41,662 nt of DNA, from positions 1-41,662 of the forward strand of contig CAJTYS010000033.1 in assembly GCA_910583765.1 (NCBI GenBank). The letters run 5' to 3'. Both the position numbers and the translations under genes were made by a program. Shown piece by piece: positions 15,578 to 23,579 of the stretch. A model generated the notes under the pieces. It made no database searches and had not been told where the DNA came from. It was given only the letters and a program-made list of their open reading frames with translations. Each line of letters opens with the position of its first letter. Positions within the stretch are counted from its first letter, which is position 1. The DNA comes from an uncultured Eubacteriales bacterium (lineage in GTDB: Bacteria; Bacillota; Clostridia; Peptostreptococcales; Anaerovoracaceae).

Positions 15578-17275
15578 TTAATTCCCCTGAATCAGCACTT
15601 CCTGCCCTTCAAAGGCGAACCCGTATTTGCGGATTTTCTCTGCCGGGATCCCCTTGGCTTCCAGAGCGGCGGCGTATTTCTTTTCTTCGATCTGCGCCAG
15701 AGCCGCCTGCGCCGTTTCTTCCAAATCCTTTTCATCATCTGGATCATGAACCTTGAACTCTAAAATCATAGCGTCATCCTCTTGATTCAATGGTTCCAGC
15801 ATCACGTCATACCGACCGAAGCCGCTTTCCCGATTGGAAGTCAGAACGTATCTGCCGGAAAGCTCCACCATCAGGCCCAACACGAAGCCATGGTAAAAGC
15901 GTTCCGGTTCTGATTTCGATGGTGCCTTTCCCGTGTCGAAATAGCTGAAAGTAGCTAATGCTACGTCGTTCATGTATTTATTCATGGCTTTCAGGTCATC
16001 GGAAAGGAGCGCTTGAATGAAGTCGTTATAGTTGGCTGATCCTTTCTTGAACCAGCCCCGCACCATGGAGCGGAACATGCGCCGTGTTTCCAGGTTGGTC
16101 AGGGCCAATTCGTATTCGGGATCATCCCAATCGTCTCCTCCGGGACCTTCCTCCCTGCGGACCACCTTCAAATAACCGCTGGCCAGCAGCAGGCTCCAAA
16201 TGGCGGACTCGTTCCCGTCCAGTTCGCCGTACACGATCTGTTCGTCCAGCCCTGTAACAATGGTCCCGCCTTCAAGCAGCCGCTGAAATCGCAGTTTCAC
16301 CCTTTTGCTGCCTTCCTGGAGCAGTTTGCTCACCAGTCCGTTGGAACTGGAATTCGCCCAGTAAGCGCCCACTTTTCCGGCATCCAGATAGTTGATGATG
16401 GACCACGGATTGTAAATGTCCGTCTTTTCCCCGAAGGTGAAACCGTCATACCAAGTTTTTACTTCTTCTTTCTTGTCCGGCATGCCCTGTTCGTCCAGGG
16501 CGGCGAAGACTTCTTCCTCCGTGAAGCCGAAGCTGTCAGCGTATCTGTTTGATGTGGTGGTGATTACTTTCAAATTGTTCAGATCGGAAAAAATGGATTC
16601 CCGGCTGACCCTGGTGATGCCGGTCATGACAGCCCGTTCTAAATGAGGATTGGTCTTGAAGGTGGCGTTAAACAAATTTCTGATGAAGGCCGCCATCTCG
16701 TTCCAATACCCGCCCACGTAAGCCTCCTGCATAGGCGTGTCATATTCGTCCAGCAGGATGATGGTTTTCTTTTTGTGATAGCGGGACAGATAATCGGACA
16801 AGGCTCTTAACGAAGAAGCCGCCTTGCTGTCCGACATGTCCTCGGACACGCTTTGGAAAGCGCTCTTTTCTTTCTCGTTCAGCAGGCCGGTTTCCAGCAA
16901 AAAATCGAACCTGTTGTATAATTCCTCGATATTCCTACAAATGGTTTCCCTGGCTTGAGAAAAAGAATTCTCTTTCACGTCCGCAAAGCTGAGAAAGATC
17001 ACCGGATACGTCCCCTGCAGCTGCCGGTAGGTTTCATCCTCCCAGATGGAAAGGCCCTCAAACAAATCGCTTCTTCCCGCGTGATCCGTGGAAAAGAACT
17101 TTTCCAGCATGCTCATGTTCAGGGTTTTCCCAAATCTTCTGGGGCGGGTGATCAGCGTCACCTGATCCTTCGCCTCCCACCACTGCCGTATGAAATCCGT
17201 TTTGTCAATATAAAAGATGTCTTCCTTTCGTACCACCTCGAAATCCTGATGTCCGATCCCCACTGTTCTTGCCAT
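15578..17275 (-). CDS. AAA-ATPase-like protein with PD-(D/E)XK nuclease domain
   Basis: A 565-residue protein of the AAA-ATPase-like (PF09820) plus PD-(D/E)XK (PF08011-type) family, common in many copies in gut anaerobes. Near the N-terminus FYIDKTDFI is followed by the nucleotide-binding loop ITRPRRFGKT (about 42-51); IILLDEYDTPM (about 175) is the Walker B region. The C-terminal domain has a nuclease-like AMILEFKVHDPDDEKDLE segment and a typical ending KIRKYGFAFEGQEVLI. I prefer ATG 17275, with GGGAGG 9 bases upstream, over ATG 17296. The biological role of this family is not settled. A deleted relative is at 2021-2335. Confidence 0.85.
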   Translation of the reverse strand: MARTVGIGHQDFEVVRKEDIFYIDKTDFIRQWWEAKDQVTLITRPRRFGKTLNMSMLEKFFSTDHAGRSDLFEGLSIWEDETYRQLQGTYPVIFLSFADVKENSFSQARETICRNIEELYNRFDFLLETGLLNEKEKSAFQSVSEDMSDSKAASSLRALSDYLSRYHKKKTIILLDEYDTPMQEAYVGGYWNEMAAFIRNLFNATFKTNPHLERAVMTGITRVSRESIFSDLNNLKVITTTSNRYADSFGFTEEEVFAALDEQGMPDKKEEVKTWYDGFTFGEKTDIYNPWSIINYLDAGKVGAYWANSSSNGLVSKLLQEGSKRVKLRFQRLLEGGTIVTGLDEQIVYGELDGNESAIWSLLLASGYLKVVRREEGPGGDDWDDPEYELALTNLETRRMFRSMVRGWFKKGSANYNDFIQALLSDDLKAMNKYMNDVALATFSYFDTGKAPSKSEPERFYHGFVLGLMVELSGRYVLTSNRESGFGRYDVMLEPLNQEDDAMILEFKVHDPDDEKDLEETAQAALAQIEEKKYAAALEAKGIPAEKIRKYGFAFEGQEVLIQGN

Positions 17276-17516
17276 GATGTTCCTCCCTGTTTTCATCCCT
17301 TTTCATTGATTCTACCATAAAACTCGGAAAAATAACATGCTTTTTACAGTCTCCCGCATTGATCGTGAAAATCAGCGGCGTCCACAAAATCCAATGAGAT
17401 TGACGGCTGAATAGAACATAGGGCACTCCATTCAAGAATCAAATCAGAGGCCGCCCCATTAGAAAAAAGTCAAAGTAGCTTTGAATTTCCGCAGGCAGCC
17501 CCTGCTGTGCGCAATG

Positions 17517-18083
17517 TTATTTTTTAAGCTGTAAACCGTCCTTAAAGGCTTCGCCCACTCTTTCTGTCACTTTATAATAACCATGTGTGTACGGATCAAA
17601 GGCAATGGCGTTCACCAAGGACATGTCGATTTTGCCACCAACCATCACGCTTTCGTCCGCTGTGACATTCACTACCTTGCCAATGACACCGCATCCATAG
17701 ACTCCGTCCTGATACTCAATGAACGTACACTCCAAGCAAATCGGGAATTCATTGATAACTGGAGCATCCACGTTTTCCGATTTGCTCGCAGTAAGGCCGC
17801 TGTTCTCGAACTTGTCCGAAACCCTGTTGCCCGACTCAACGCCGAAATAGTCGGCTTCAACCACATGAGCCGCGTCAGCGATGCTTACTGTAAAAGCGCC
17901 TCTAGCCTTGATGTTCTTTACGGTTTTGTGCGTTTCCGTTAAATTGAGCGCCACATTGCCCCTCTCCTGCATGGTACCCCAGGCGGCATTCATGACATTC
18001 ACGCTGCCATCTTCATTGTAAGTCGCCACCATTAAAACCGGCATTGGAAAAATGCCCTCTGTTATATTGATCTTTCTTCTCAC
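17517..18083 (-). CDS. Flavin reductase family protein
   Basis: A 188-residue FMN-binding split-barrel protein of the flavin-reductase-like group. PMPVLMVATYNEDGSVNVMNAAW (shown here only as its span, about residues 13-35) and the later HKTVKNIKARGAFTVSI match the family, as does CFLE-like sequence around IPCLECTF (about 118). It probably reduces flavin or oxygen-sensitive quinones with NAD(P)H. The start is GTG at 18083 preceded by GAGAGGT. It is divergent from an HxlR regulator, a very common pairing for redox-stress genes, and one arm of the shared inverted repeat lies over its start codon. Confidence 0.82.
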   Translation of the reverse strand: MRRKINITEGIFPMPVLMVATYNEDGSVNVMNAAWGTMQERGNVALNLTETHKTVKNIKARGAFTVSIADAAHVVEADYFGVESGNRVSDKFENSGLTASKSENVDAPVINEFPICLECTFIEYQDGVYGCGVIGKVVNVTADESVMVGGKIDMSLVNAIAFDPYTHGYYKVTERVGEAFKDGLQLKK

Positions 18084-18168
18084 TTGTGATTACCTCTCTT
18101 CTCATATGGGATTGACAGAACTTTTGTCCTTGCATATAATTGTAGCAGGTAATTTAAAAATCACAAGT
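18082..18168. promoter_or_regulatory. Split inverted repeat in the flavin reductase-hxlR intergenic region
   Basis: ACTTGTGATT (18082-18091) and AATCACAAGT (18159-18168) are perfect reverse complements 67 bases apart. One copy covers the flavin reductase start region; the other lies just downstream of the HxlR promoter. They are good candidates for the two HxlR dimer sites. A small CTGTC/GACAG palindrome follows at 18170-18185. Confidence 0.55.
18112..18140 (+). promoter_or_regulatory. Consensus sigma-A promoter of the HxlR gene
   Basis: TTGACA (18112-18117), a 17-base spacer and TATAAT (18135-18140) are a perfect consensus promoter about 70 bases before the HxlR ATG. Confidence 0.85.
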
Positions 18169-18210
18169 ACTGTCTTTTATGACAGATACTTTCTTAAAGG
18201 AAAGCGTAAA

Positions 18211-18543
18211 ATGATAAAAAATTACATTGAAAAAGCAAATTTTGAAGATACAGGATTCAGCTATACGCTGTCGCTGATCTCCGGTAAGCACAAAATGGTC
18301 ATCCTTTACTGCTTGATGGAGTTTCACGTTGTCAGATTCAATGAATTGAAACGGTATCTGAAAAACGTGTCCGACAAAACGCTCAGTAATAACCTGAAAG
18401 AACTGGAGGCGGACCGGCTCATTATCAGAAAAGAATACCCGCAGATACCGCCAAAGGTCGAATACAGTCTTAGCGACAGAGGGAAATCTCTGATGGACGT
18501 TTTAGACCAGCTATGCGTTTGGGGAGAAAAGAATCGGGGCTAG
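18211..18543 (+). CDS. HxlR family winged-helix regulator
   Basis: A 110-residue MarR-like winged-helix DNA-binding protein of the HxlR group. SGKHKMVILYCLMEF, RFNELKRYLKNVSDKTLSNN (recognition helix, about 45-65) and PPKVEYSLSDRGKSL (wing and linker) are family hallmarks. I chose ATG 18211 because AAAGGAAAG lies upstream and the family begins here; the frame is open further upstream but crosses the promoter. These regulators often sense thiol or quinone stress through an N-terminal cysteine; here the only Cys residues are in the middle and near the C-terminus (CLMEF, CVWGE). It likely controls itself and the divergent flavin reductase. Confidence 0.85.
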   Translation: MIKNYIEKANFEDTGFSYTLSLISGKHKMVILYCLMEFHVVRFNELKRYLKNVSDKTLSNNLKELEADRLIIRKEYPQIPPKVEYSLSDRGKSLMDVLDQLCVWGEKNRG

Positions 18544-18630
18544 TGATAGTGGCTGCGCAGTGATATTGATTTTCTATGCGTAAGGGCCCCGCGCCCTGCG
18601 CATTGTTTCAAGAAACGAGGAGAAGGAGAT

Positions 18631-19944
18631 ATGGAACAGAGAACATTCTTTGAAAGAGATGACGCGGTGCCTCTGGCCGCGCGTCTGCGCCCTCAGACGT
18701 TAGACGAATTTGTCGGGCAAACGCATCTGCTGGGAGAAGGAAAGGTTTTGCGCCGTTTGATTGAAAATGACTGCGTTTCCTCTATGATTTTCTGGGGACC
18801 TCCAGGCGTTGGAAAAACAACGCTGGCCCGTGTCATCGCCAACCGTGCCAAGGCCGCCTTTATTGATTTTTCCGCCGTTACCAGCGGGATCAAGGAAATC
18901 CGCGGTGTCATGCAGGAGGCTGAAAGCAACCGCAGGTATGGCGAAAAGACCATTGTGTTCGTTGATGAGATCCACCGTTTTAACAAAGCGCAGCAGGACG
19001 CGTTTCTTCCTTTTGTAGAAAAAGGGAGCATCATTTTGATTGGCGCGACCACGGAAAATCCGTCCTTTGAGATCAACGGCGCGCTGTTGTCCCGCTGCAA
19101 AGTATTTGTCATGCAAAGCCTGACTACAGAGGACCTGATCACGCTGCTTTCACGGGCTTTGTCCGACCCCCGCGGGTTTGGGAAACAAACCGTGGAAATT
19201 TCGCCGGACATGCTGGAAATGATCGCCAATTTTGCTAACGGTGATGCTCGCACGGCCTTATCCACCTTGGAGATGGTTGTTTTGAACGGGGATACCGATG
19301 GAGACCATGTCACCGTAACCATGGAAGCTTTGGAGCAGTGCGTTTCAAAAAAGACCTTGCTCTACGATAAAAAGGGGGAAGAACATTACAACCTGATCTC
19401 TGCGCTTCACAAATCCATGCGAAATTCCGACCCGGACGCAGCGGTTTATTGGCTTGCCCGTATGCTGGAAGCAGGCGAGGATCCTCTGTATATCGCAAGG
19501 CGCGTCACCAGGTTCGCGAGTGAAGATGTGGGGCTGGCCGACCCTCGGGCGTTAGAGCTTTCGGTAGCGGCTTATCAAGCCTGCCATTTCATTGGCATGC
19601 CAGAATGCACGGTCCATTTGACGCAGGCTGTCGTGTACCTTTCTTTAGCGCCAAAATCGAATGCCCTTGACGTTGCCTACAATAGAGCAAAAAAAGACGC
19701 GCTTTCACAGATGGCGGAGCCTGTGCCGCTGGCGCTGCGCAATGCTCCCACAAAACTGATGAAAGACTTGAAGTACGGGAAAGGCTATCAATATGCCCAT
19801 GATACGGCAGAGAAATTGACCAACATGCGATGCCTGCCTGATTCTCTGGAAGGACGGGAGTATTACCAACCCACCAGCCAGGGATTAGAAGAAAAATTCA
19901 AAATCCGCCTGGCAAAAATAAAGGAGTGGAAAGAGCGGCATTGA
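18631..19944 (+). CDS. rarA: Replication-associated recombination protein A (RarA/MgsA)
   Basis: A 437-residue AAA+ clamp-loader-like ATPase of normal length for RarA. Walker A is GPPGVGKTTLA (about 53-63), Walker B and the following box are VFVDEIHRFNKAQQD (about 109-123), sensor 1 is IGATTENPSFE (about 134-144), and the arginine finger lies in LLSRCKVF. The C-terminal part (YNLISALHKSMRNSDPDAA) is the tetramerisation domain. It acts on stalled replication forks with SSB and RecA. GAGGAGAAGGAG precedes the ATG. It is a core housekeeping gene, a useful marker that this stretch is chromosomal. Confidence 0.95.
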   Translation: MEQRTFFERDDAVPLAARLRPQTLDEFVGQTHLLGEGKVLRRLIENDCVSSMIFWGPPGVGKTTLARVIANRAKAAFIDFSAVTSGIKEIRGVMQEAESNRRYGEKTIVFVDEIHRFNKAQQDAFLPFVEKGSIILIGATTENPSFEINGALLSRCKVFVMQSLTTEDLITLLSRALSDPRGFGKQTVEISPDMLEMIANFANGDARTALSTLEMVVLNGDTDGDHVTVTMEALEQCVSKKTLLYDKKGEEHYNLISALHKSMRNSDPDAAVYWLARMLEAGEDPLYIARRVTRFASEDVGLADPRALELSVAAYQACHFIGMPECTVHLTQAVVYLSLAPKSNALDVAYNRAKKDALSQMAEPVPLALRNAPTKLMKDLKYGKGYQYAHDTAEKLTNMRCLPDSLEGREYYQPTSQGLEEKFKIRLAKIKEWKERH

Positions 19945-19996
19945 GAACAAAAATCCGAACCACCAAAAGAACTCTGAAAAACAGCGATCCGCCTGC

Positions 19997-20077
19997 ACAA
20001 GGGCGTTGAGCAGAGGCCGCAGCCTTTGGAGTTCCAAAGGCCTTTGACCTCTGCCATATCATATGAATCGCCCTTGT
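19997..20077. other. Three-tier nested inverted repeat after rarA
   Basis: Three perfect stems nest in 81 bases: ACAAGGGCG/CGCCCTTGT (19997-20005 with 20069-20077), GCAGAGG/CCTCTGC (20010-20016 with 20048-20054) and CCTTTGG/CCAAAGG (20023-20029 with 20034-20040) around an AGTT loop. There is no adjacent T run, so it is a weak terminator at best. It may be a structured RNA, a processing site or the remnant of a small inverted-repeat element. The rest of 19945-20337 shows nothing I recognise. Confidence 0.5.
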
Positions 20078-20337
20078 TCTGACTGTCTCGCCTACAAAAT
20101 CATCGCAAAAAGCGGTATGGTGACAATGCAAAACACAGTAGAAAGCATCACACCCTTTGTCGCGAATTCCACATTCGCGTCGTATTAGTCCGCAAGGCCA
20201 GCAACGCTGATGATCATTTTGTTGTAAGGCAAAATTGGGGATATTCCTCTTTTCTCCCTGTTTCGCACGCCTTTTTACTTCAAAATTTCACCAATTTCAC
20301 TACAACCCTAGCCCTAACACCGAGCACCAGTTCAATG

Positions 20338-20384
20338 AGTATTTTAAAAATACTTCTTTTTCCAAAGTCACTACATGGTACAAT
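20338..20384 (+). promoter_or_regulatory. Palindrome plus promoter module of the first LuxR gene
   Basis: AGTATTTT, A, AAAATACT (20338-20354) is a perfect palindrome; 24 bases later lies a -10 box TACAAT (20379-20384) in the context TGGTACAATAGTA. The same module with the same spacing precedes the second LuxR gene at 23472-23519. The -35 region is T-rich and poorly conserved, as expected for an activator-dependent promoter. Confidence 0.7.
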
Positions 20385-20411
20385 AGTAGCGTGGCGAAAA
20401 GGAGAGTTTGC

Positions 20412-20513
20412 ATGAGTGACCCGTTTTCACTGAAAGAAGTGAGCAAAATGTTCGATGATGACTATTTTCCATTCGTTTTATGTTTCATATTTGGAGGTAC
20501 GCCATGCGGCTAA
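20412..20513 (+). CDS. 33-residue leader ORF overlapping the LuxR gene
   Basis: An ATG at 20412 follows AAAAGGAGAG at good spacing and opens MSDPFSLKEVSKMFDDDYF, then a short hydrophobic end PFVLCFIFGGTPCG. Its stop (TAA 20511-20513) lies just inside the LuxR gene, whose ATG is at 20504 (ATGCGGCTAA). The LuxR ribosome binding site GGAGG (20494-20498) is inside this ORF. That is the layout of translational coupling or of a leader peptide. The gene is short, so coding is inferred from the ribosome binding site and overlap rather than from homology. Confidence 0.5.
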   Translation: MSDPFSLKEVSKMFDDDYFPFVLCFIFGGTPCG

Positions 20514-21289
20514 ATGAAAGTGAATGGCTGTTTATCAATGAGATCGTGTATAAATTCAGCGCATGCTCTGATTTTGATGAAGCAAGGACACAATTTCTTA
20601 CGGATATTCATCTTCTGATCCCTTATAGCAGCGGGTCTTTCTATTTATCTGACAAAAATAATCCTGGCGCTATTTGTAAACCAATCGTCAATAAACTGCC
20701 AACGGAAGTGGCAGCAAACTATATGAAGTTTGGTTTTCGTGAAGATTACGCAAAATGGTTATTCGCCACATCGGAAGGAAAGGCGTATAACCCCAGCTCC
20801 TGGTTTGTTGGAGAAGACGGTATCACGGAGACATCCTATTTCAAGATGTTTTTCGCATTGACGAACCTGCGTTACTCTGTACTATTGTCACTTGCCTACG
20901 AGGACGCGTTCATGGGAATCGTCTGTCTGTACCGATTAGAAGAGCTGCATGATTTTACTGACAAAGATTTATTCATTTTGGAAACCTTTAAAAAGCATTT
21001 AGCCCTTCGGATCTGGAAAGAAGAATTTTCTGATGAAGCCTCTTCACCCGCATCCAGTTTCAACGTCACAAATGGTGAGGTCGCAGATTTATCGGCCCGC
21101 TATCATCTCACTGTCCGTGAGGGAGAAGTTTTGCGTTTTTTGATTTCTGGAATGACGATCACGGAAATCGCCGAACACTTATCCATATCCGAAAGCACGC
21201 TGAGAACGCATTCTAGAAACATTTACAAAAAGCTAGGCATCAGTTACCGTTCAGAATTGAATAAACTCTTGCATGTAGGACAAATTTGA
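20504..21289 (+). CDS. LuxR family transcriptional regulator, first copy
   Basis: A 261-residue regulator. The first ~185 residues form an unassigned sensor region, possibly GAF-like, with YSVLLSLAYEDAFMGIVCLYR near 128-148 given by position. The C-terminal LuxR/GerE helix-turn-helix runs from LTVREGEVLRFLISG (about 200) through TITEIAEHLSISESTLRTH to SRNIYKKLGI. I selected ATG 20504 because GGAGG lies 5 bases upstream. It converges on the amidohydrolase gene at 21416-23104, and a second LuxR gene with the same promoter module lies on the other side. Regulation of that amidohydrolase is a reasonable guess. Confidence 0.85.
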   Translation: MRLNESEWLFINEIVYKFSACSDFDEARTQFLTDIHLLIPYSSGSFYLSDKNNPGAICKPIVNKLPTEVAANYMKFGFREDYAKWLFATSEGKAYNPSSWFVGEDGITETSYFKMFFALTNLRYSVLLSLAYEDAFMGIVCLYRLEELHDFTDKDLFILETFKKHLALRIWKEEFSDEASSPASSFNVTNGEVADLSARYHLTVREGEVLRFLISGMTITEIAEHLSISESTLRTHSRNIYKKLGISYRSELNKLLHVGQI

Positions 21290-21303
21290 GCATTGATTAA
21301 GGA

Positions 21304-21335
21304 AGCTGCCAACCACAGAAACGCGATTGGCAGCT
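21304..21335. terminator. Hairpin between convergent LuxR and amidohydrolase genes
   Basis: AGCTGCCAA (21304-21312) and TTGGCAGCT (21327-21335) form a perfect 9-base stem. A run of A follows on the plus strand, so it reads best as a weak terminator; on the minus strand the flank is TTCCTTAATC. Confidence 0.5.
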
Positions 21336-21415
21336 AAAAAACCGCGCTATGCTAGCCAGATCATCAGCCAGACCATGGTTTTTTCTGTCTTTCCTTTACC
21401 GTATATCCCGCTTTC

Positions 21416-23104
21416 CTACTTGTCTCGAATATACACTGTTTTCCCTCTAAAAATAGTCTCTAATACTTGAACGTCCCTGATGGTATATGGATCAATCTCA
21501 AATATGTTTTTATCAATAATGACCATATCTGCGGATTTCCCCGCTTCTATGGAGCCTGTTTCCTGATCGAGAAAGTACGCGTAAGCCCCATTGATGGTAT
21601 AAGACTCCAGCATGTCTTCCAGGGATACCGCTTCTTCCGGATTCAGTGGATCGTAGCTGGCCGGGTCCTCCGCGTCTGGGATCGCGCTGTAGGACATCTT
21701 GCAGCCGCCTGTCTTCGGCGCACGCCTCGTTATCCCCAGCTGCATGCCTTCAAAAGGATTCACCGGCAGGGTGACCGGACAATCGCTGCCGGAAGCCAGC
21801 AGCACGCCGGCTTCTTTTAATGATTTGACCGGATACTGCGAGTTAACCCGCTGGCTTCCCAGATAATCCTGATAGATCGTATGATAGCACAGATCCCTAA
21901 AAAACCAATACGGGTTGATCACGGCGATGATCCCCATGTCCGCCATCCGTTGTTTGTCATCCTCGGCCATCAGTTCCAAATGGGTCACGGAATGGCGTTT
22001 TTCTTTCAACGAACCGTTCCGCTCTTGCGCGTATTCAAAGGCATCCAACATGATCCGTACCGCACCGTCGCCAATGGTGTGCGCATGAATTTGGAAACCA
22101 TTCTCATCTGCGTAGCGAACGCATTCGTTCAGTTGATCCTGATCCCAGTTTTTCTGCCCATAAAACGGCTCGTCAGGCGCACTGTCGCAATAAGGCTCTA
22201 TTAAGATCGCCGTTTTTCCTTGTACCACGCCATCAATGAAGAATTTAACGATATTCGCGCCCAGCAGGGATCCGACCTGGTATTGCTCTCGTTCCTTTTT
22301 AAAGAGCGCAAACCGCTGCTCAGAGTCAGCCACATCAAACATTTGCGCGGCTCTAGTATACATAGTGGGTTCGCCCTCCGCGTAATACTTGTGATAAGCC
22401 GCCAAGCAAGCGGTGTTAGCAGGAACCACGGCATCCATCATCCCCGTGAATCCATAGCTGTTGGAAACCTTTTGATATTCCTTGTAGGCCGTTATGTATT
22501 GCTCTTCAGTGAAATCCTCTAAACTGTTGATCACCATGTTTTTCGCCGTGTCTCTTACAAGTCCGGTAGCCTTTCCGTTTTCATCCCTGGCGATGCTTCC
22601 GCCTATAGGGTCGGGCGTGTCATCTGTGATATGAGTGATCTCCAGAGTTTTGCTGTTGATCCAGGCCATGTGATGATCCTCAGAATACATGACAACTGGG
22701 ATATCGCAGCGGATCGCATCCAGATCTTCTTTGAGCGGGCCTTTTTCGTCAAAGTCAGAAAGGCTCCAGCCGCTTCCAGTGATCTGTTTTAAATCCTGGT
22801 TTTTCTCTGCGAAGTCTTTGATTCGCGAAAGCAGCGCCTCTTTGTTTCCGCAATCTTTGAGCTGCACGGTAAATAGAAGCTCCGTGGTGAGAATGCAGTG
22901 CGCGTGAGCTTCAAAAAATGATGGCAGCATCATCTTCCCCTCCAGATCCGTGATACGAGTGTTAGGATCAGTCAAGGCCATGATTTCTTTTGTTGTCCCC
23001 ACTGCCAAAATTTTGCCATCGGCCACTGCCACTGCTTCCGCAGTCGTTTTCTGTTGGTCCACAGTATAGATCAGGCCATTGATATATGCGGTATCAGCTT
23101 TCAT
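21416..23104 (-). CDS. Amidohydrolase family protein (YtcJ-like)
   Basis: A 562-residue metal-dependent hydrolase of the amidohydro_3 (YtcJ-like) group. The N-terminal beta-sandwich (YINGLIYTVD) leads to the barrel, whose first metal ligands are in FEAHAHC (about 59-65). IHAHTIGDGAVR (about 340), SVTHLELM (about 372) and ASGSDCPVTLPVNPFEGMQ (about 438-456) are further family motifs. The product is cytoplasmic, with no signal peptide. The substrate is unknown; the family hydrolyses amides, formamides, esters and related bonds. I chose ATG 23104, 8 bases after GAGGAGG, over ATG 23140. It lies between two LuxR regulators. Confidence 0.9.
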   Translation of the reverse strand: MKADTAYINGLIYTVDQQKTTAEAVAVADGKILAVGTTKEIMALTDPNTRITDLEGKMMLPSFFEAHAHCILTTELLFTVQLKDCGNKEALLSRIKDFAEKNQDLKQITGSGWSLSDFDEKGPLKEDLDAIRCDIPVVMYSEDHHMAWINSKTLEITHITDDTPDPIGGSIARDENGKATGLVRDTAKNMVINSLEDFTEEQYITAYKEYQKVSNSYGFTGMMDAVVPANTACLAAYHKYYAEGEPTMYTRAAQMFDVADSEQRFALFKKEREQYQVGSLLGANIVKFFIDGVVQGKTAILIEPYCDSAPDEPFYGQKNWDQDQLNECVRYADENGFQIHAHTIGDGAVRIMLDAFEYAQERNGSLKEKRHSVTHLELMAEDDKQRMADMGIIAVINPYWFFRDLCYHTIYQDYLGSQRVNSQYPVKSLKEAGVLLASGSDCPVTLPVNPFEGMQLGITRRAPKTGGCKMSYSAIPDAEDPASYDPLNPEEAVSLEDMLESYTINGAYAYFLDQETGSIEAGKSADMVIIDKNIFEIDPYTIRDVQVLETIFRGKTVYIRDK

Positions 23105-23270
23105 TCTTTTTTCCTCCTCTAGGTTTGTAATTTTTTTCATTCTTCTCGCCTGTCAGCCGCGATTCAAAAAAATTTTTCTTGCTTCCTTTAAAGGGGCCGC
23201 CACAGGCTTTCACTCTGCATGGATTATTATGATGTTTCACGTTCTTGTTTCTGTTGGTTCTTCTATTTAA

Positions 23271-23298
23271 TTTATAATTTTTCTCTCTATTTTGTAAA
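23271..23298 (-). promoter_or_regulatory. Candidate promoter of the amidohydrolase gene
   Basis: On the minus strand TTTACA (23293-23298), 16 bases and TATAAA (23271-23276). The leader would be about 160 bases. Between it and the gene lies AT-rich sequence with no recognised riboswitch. Confidence 0.45.
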
Positions 23299-23471
23299 TT
23301 CCATGTTTTCTGTATTTTTCTCCTCAAATTTAGTGAGCCGTGGCTGCCGAGTGCCTGCCCTTTGGTACGCTGTCCCTCTTTTTAGGTATTTTTTTGGGTC
23401 TGCCAAGGGAATTGGGGTAAAGGATGACCCGTTGATTGGCTTTTGGATGGGTGCGAAACATCAGGCCCATT

Positions 23472-23519
23472 AGTATTTTTGAAAATACTCCTTTTTCAAA
23501 AGGCAACGTGTGGTACAAT
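23472..23519 (+). promoter_or_regulatory. Palindrome plus promoter module of the second LuxR gene
   Basis: AGTATTTT, TG, AAAATACT (23472-23489) is followed 24 bases later by TACAAT (23514-23519) in the same TGGTACAATAGTA context as at 20338-20384. The T-rich stretch CTTTTTC between the two elements is also shared. Confidence 0.7.
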
Positions 23520-23579
23520 AGTAAGGTGGGAAAAGCATTGCGGCGCGCATATTTTGATTTTAGGAGATAGAGAAACGAA

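Noticed and set aside
18052..18210. N-terminal extension of the HxlR protein
   Set aside because: The frame is open but contains the consensus promoter; ATG 18211 has the ribosome binding site and fits the family start.
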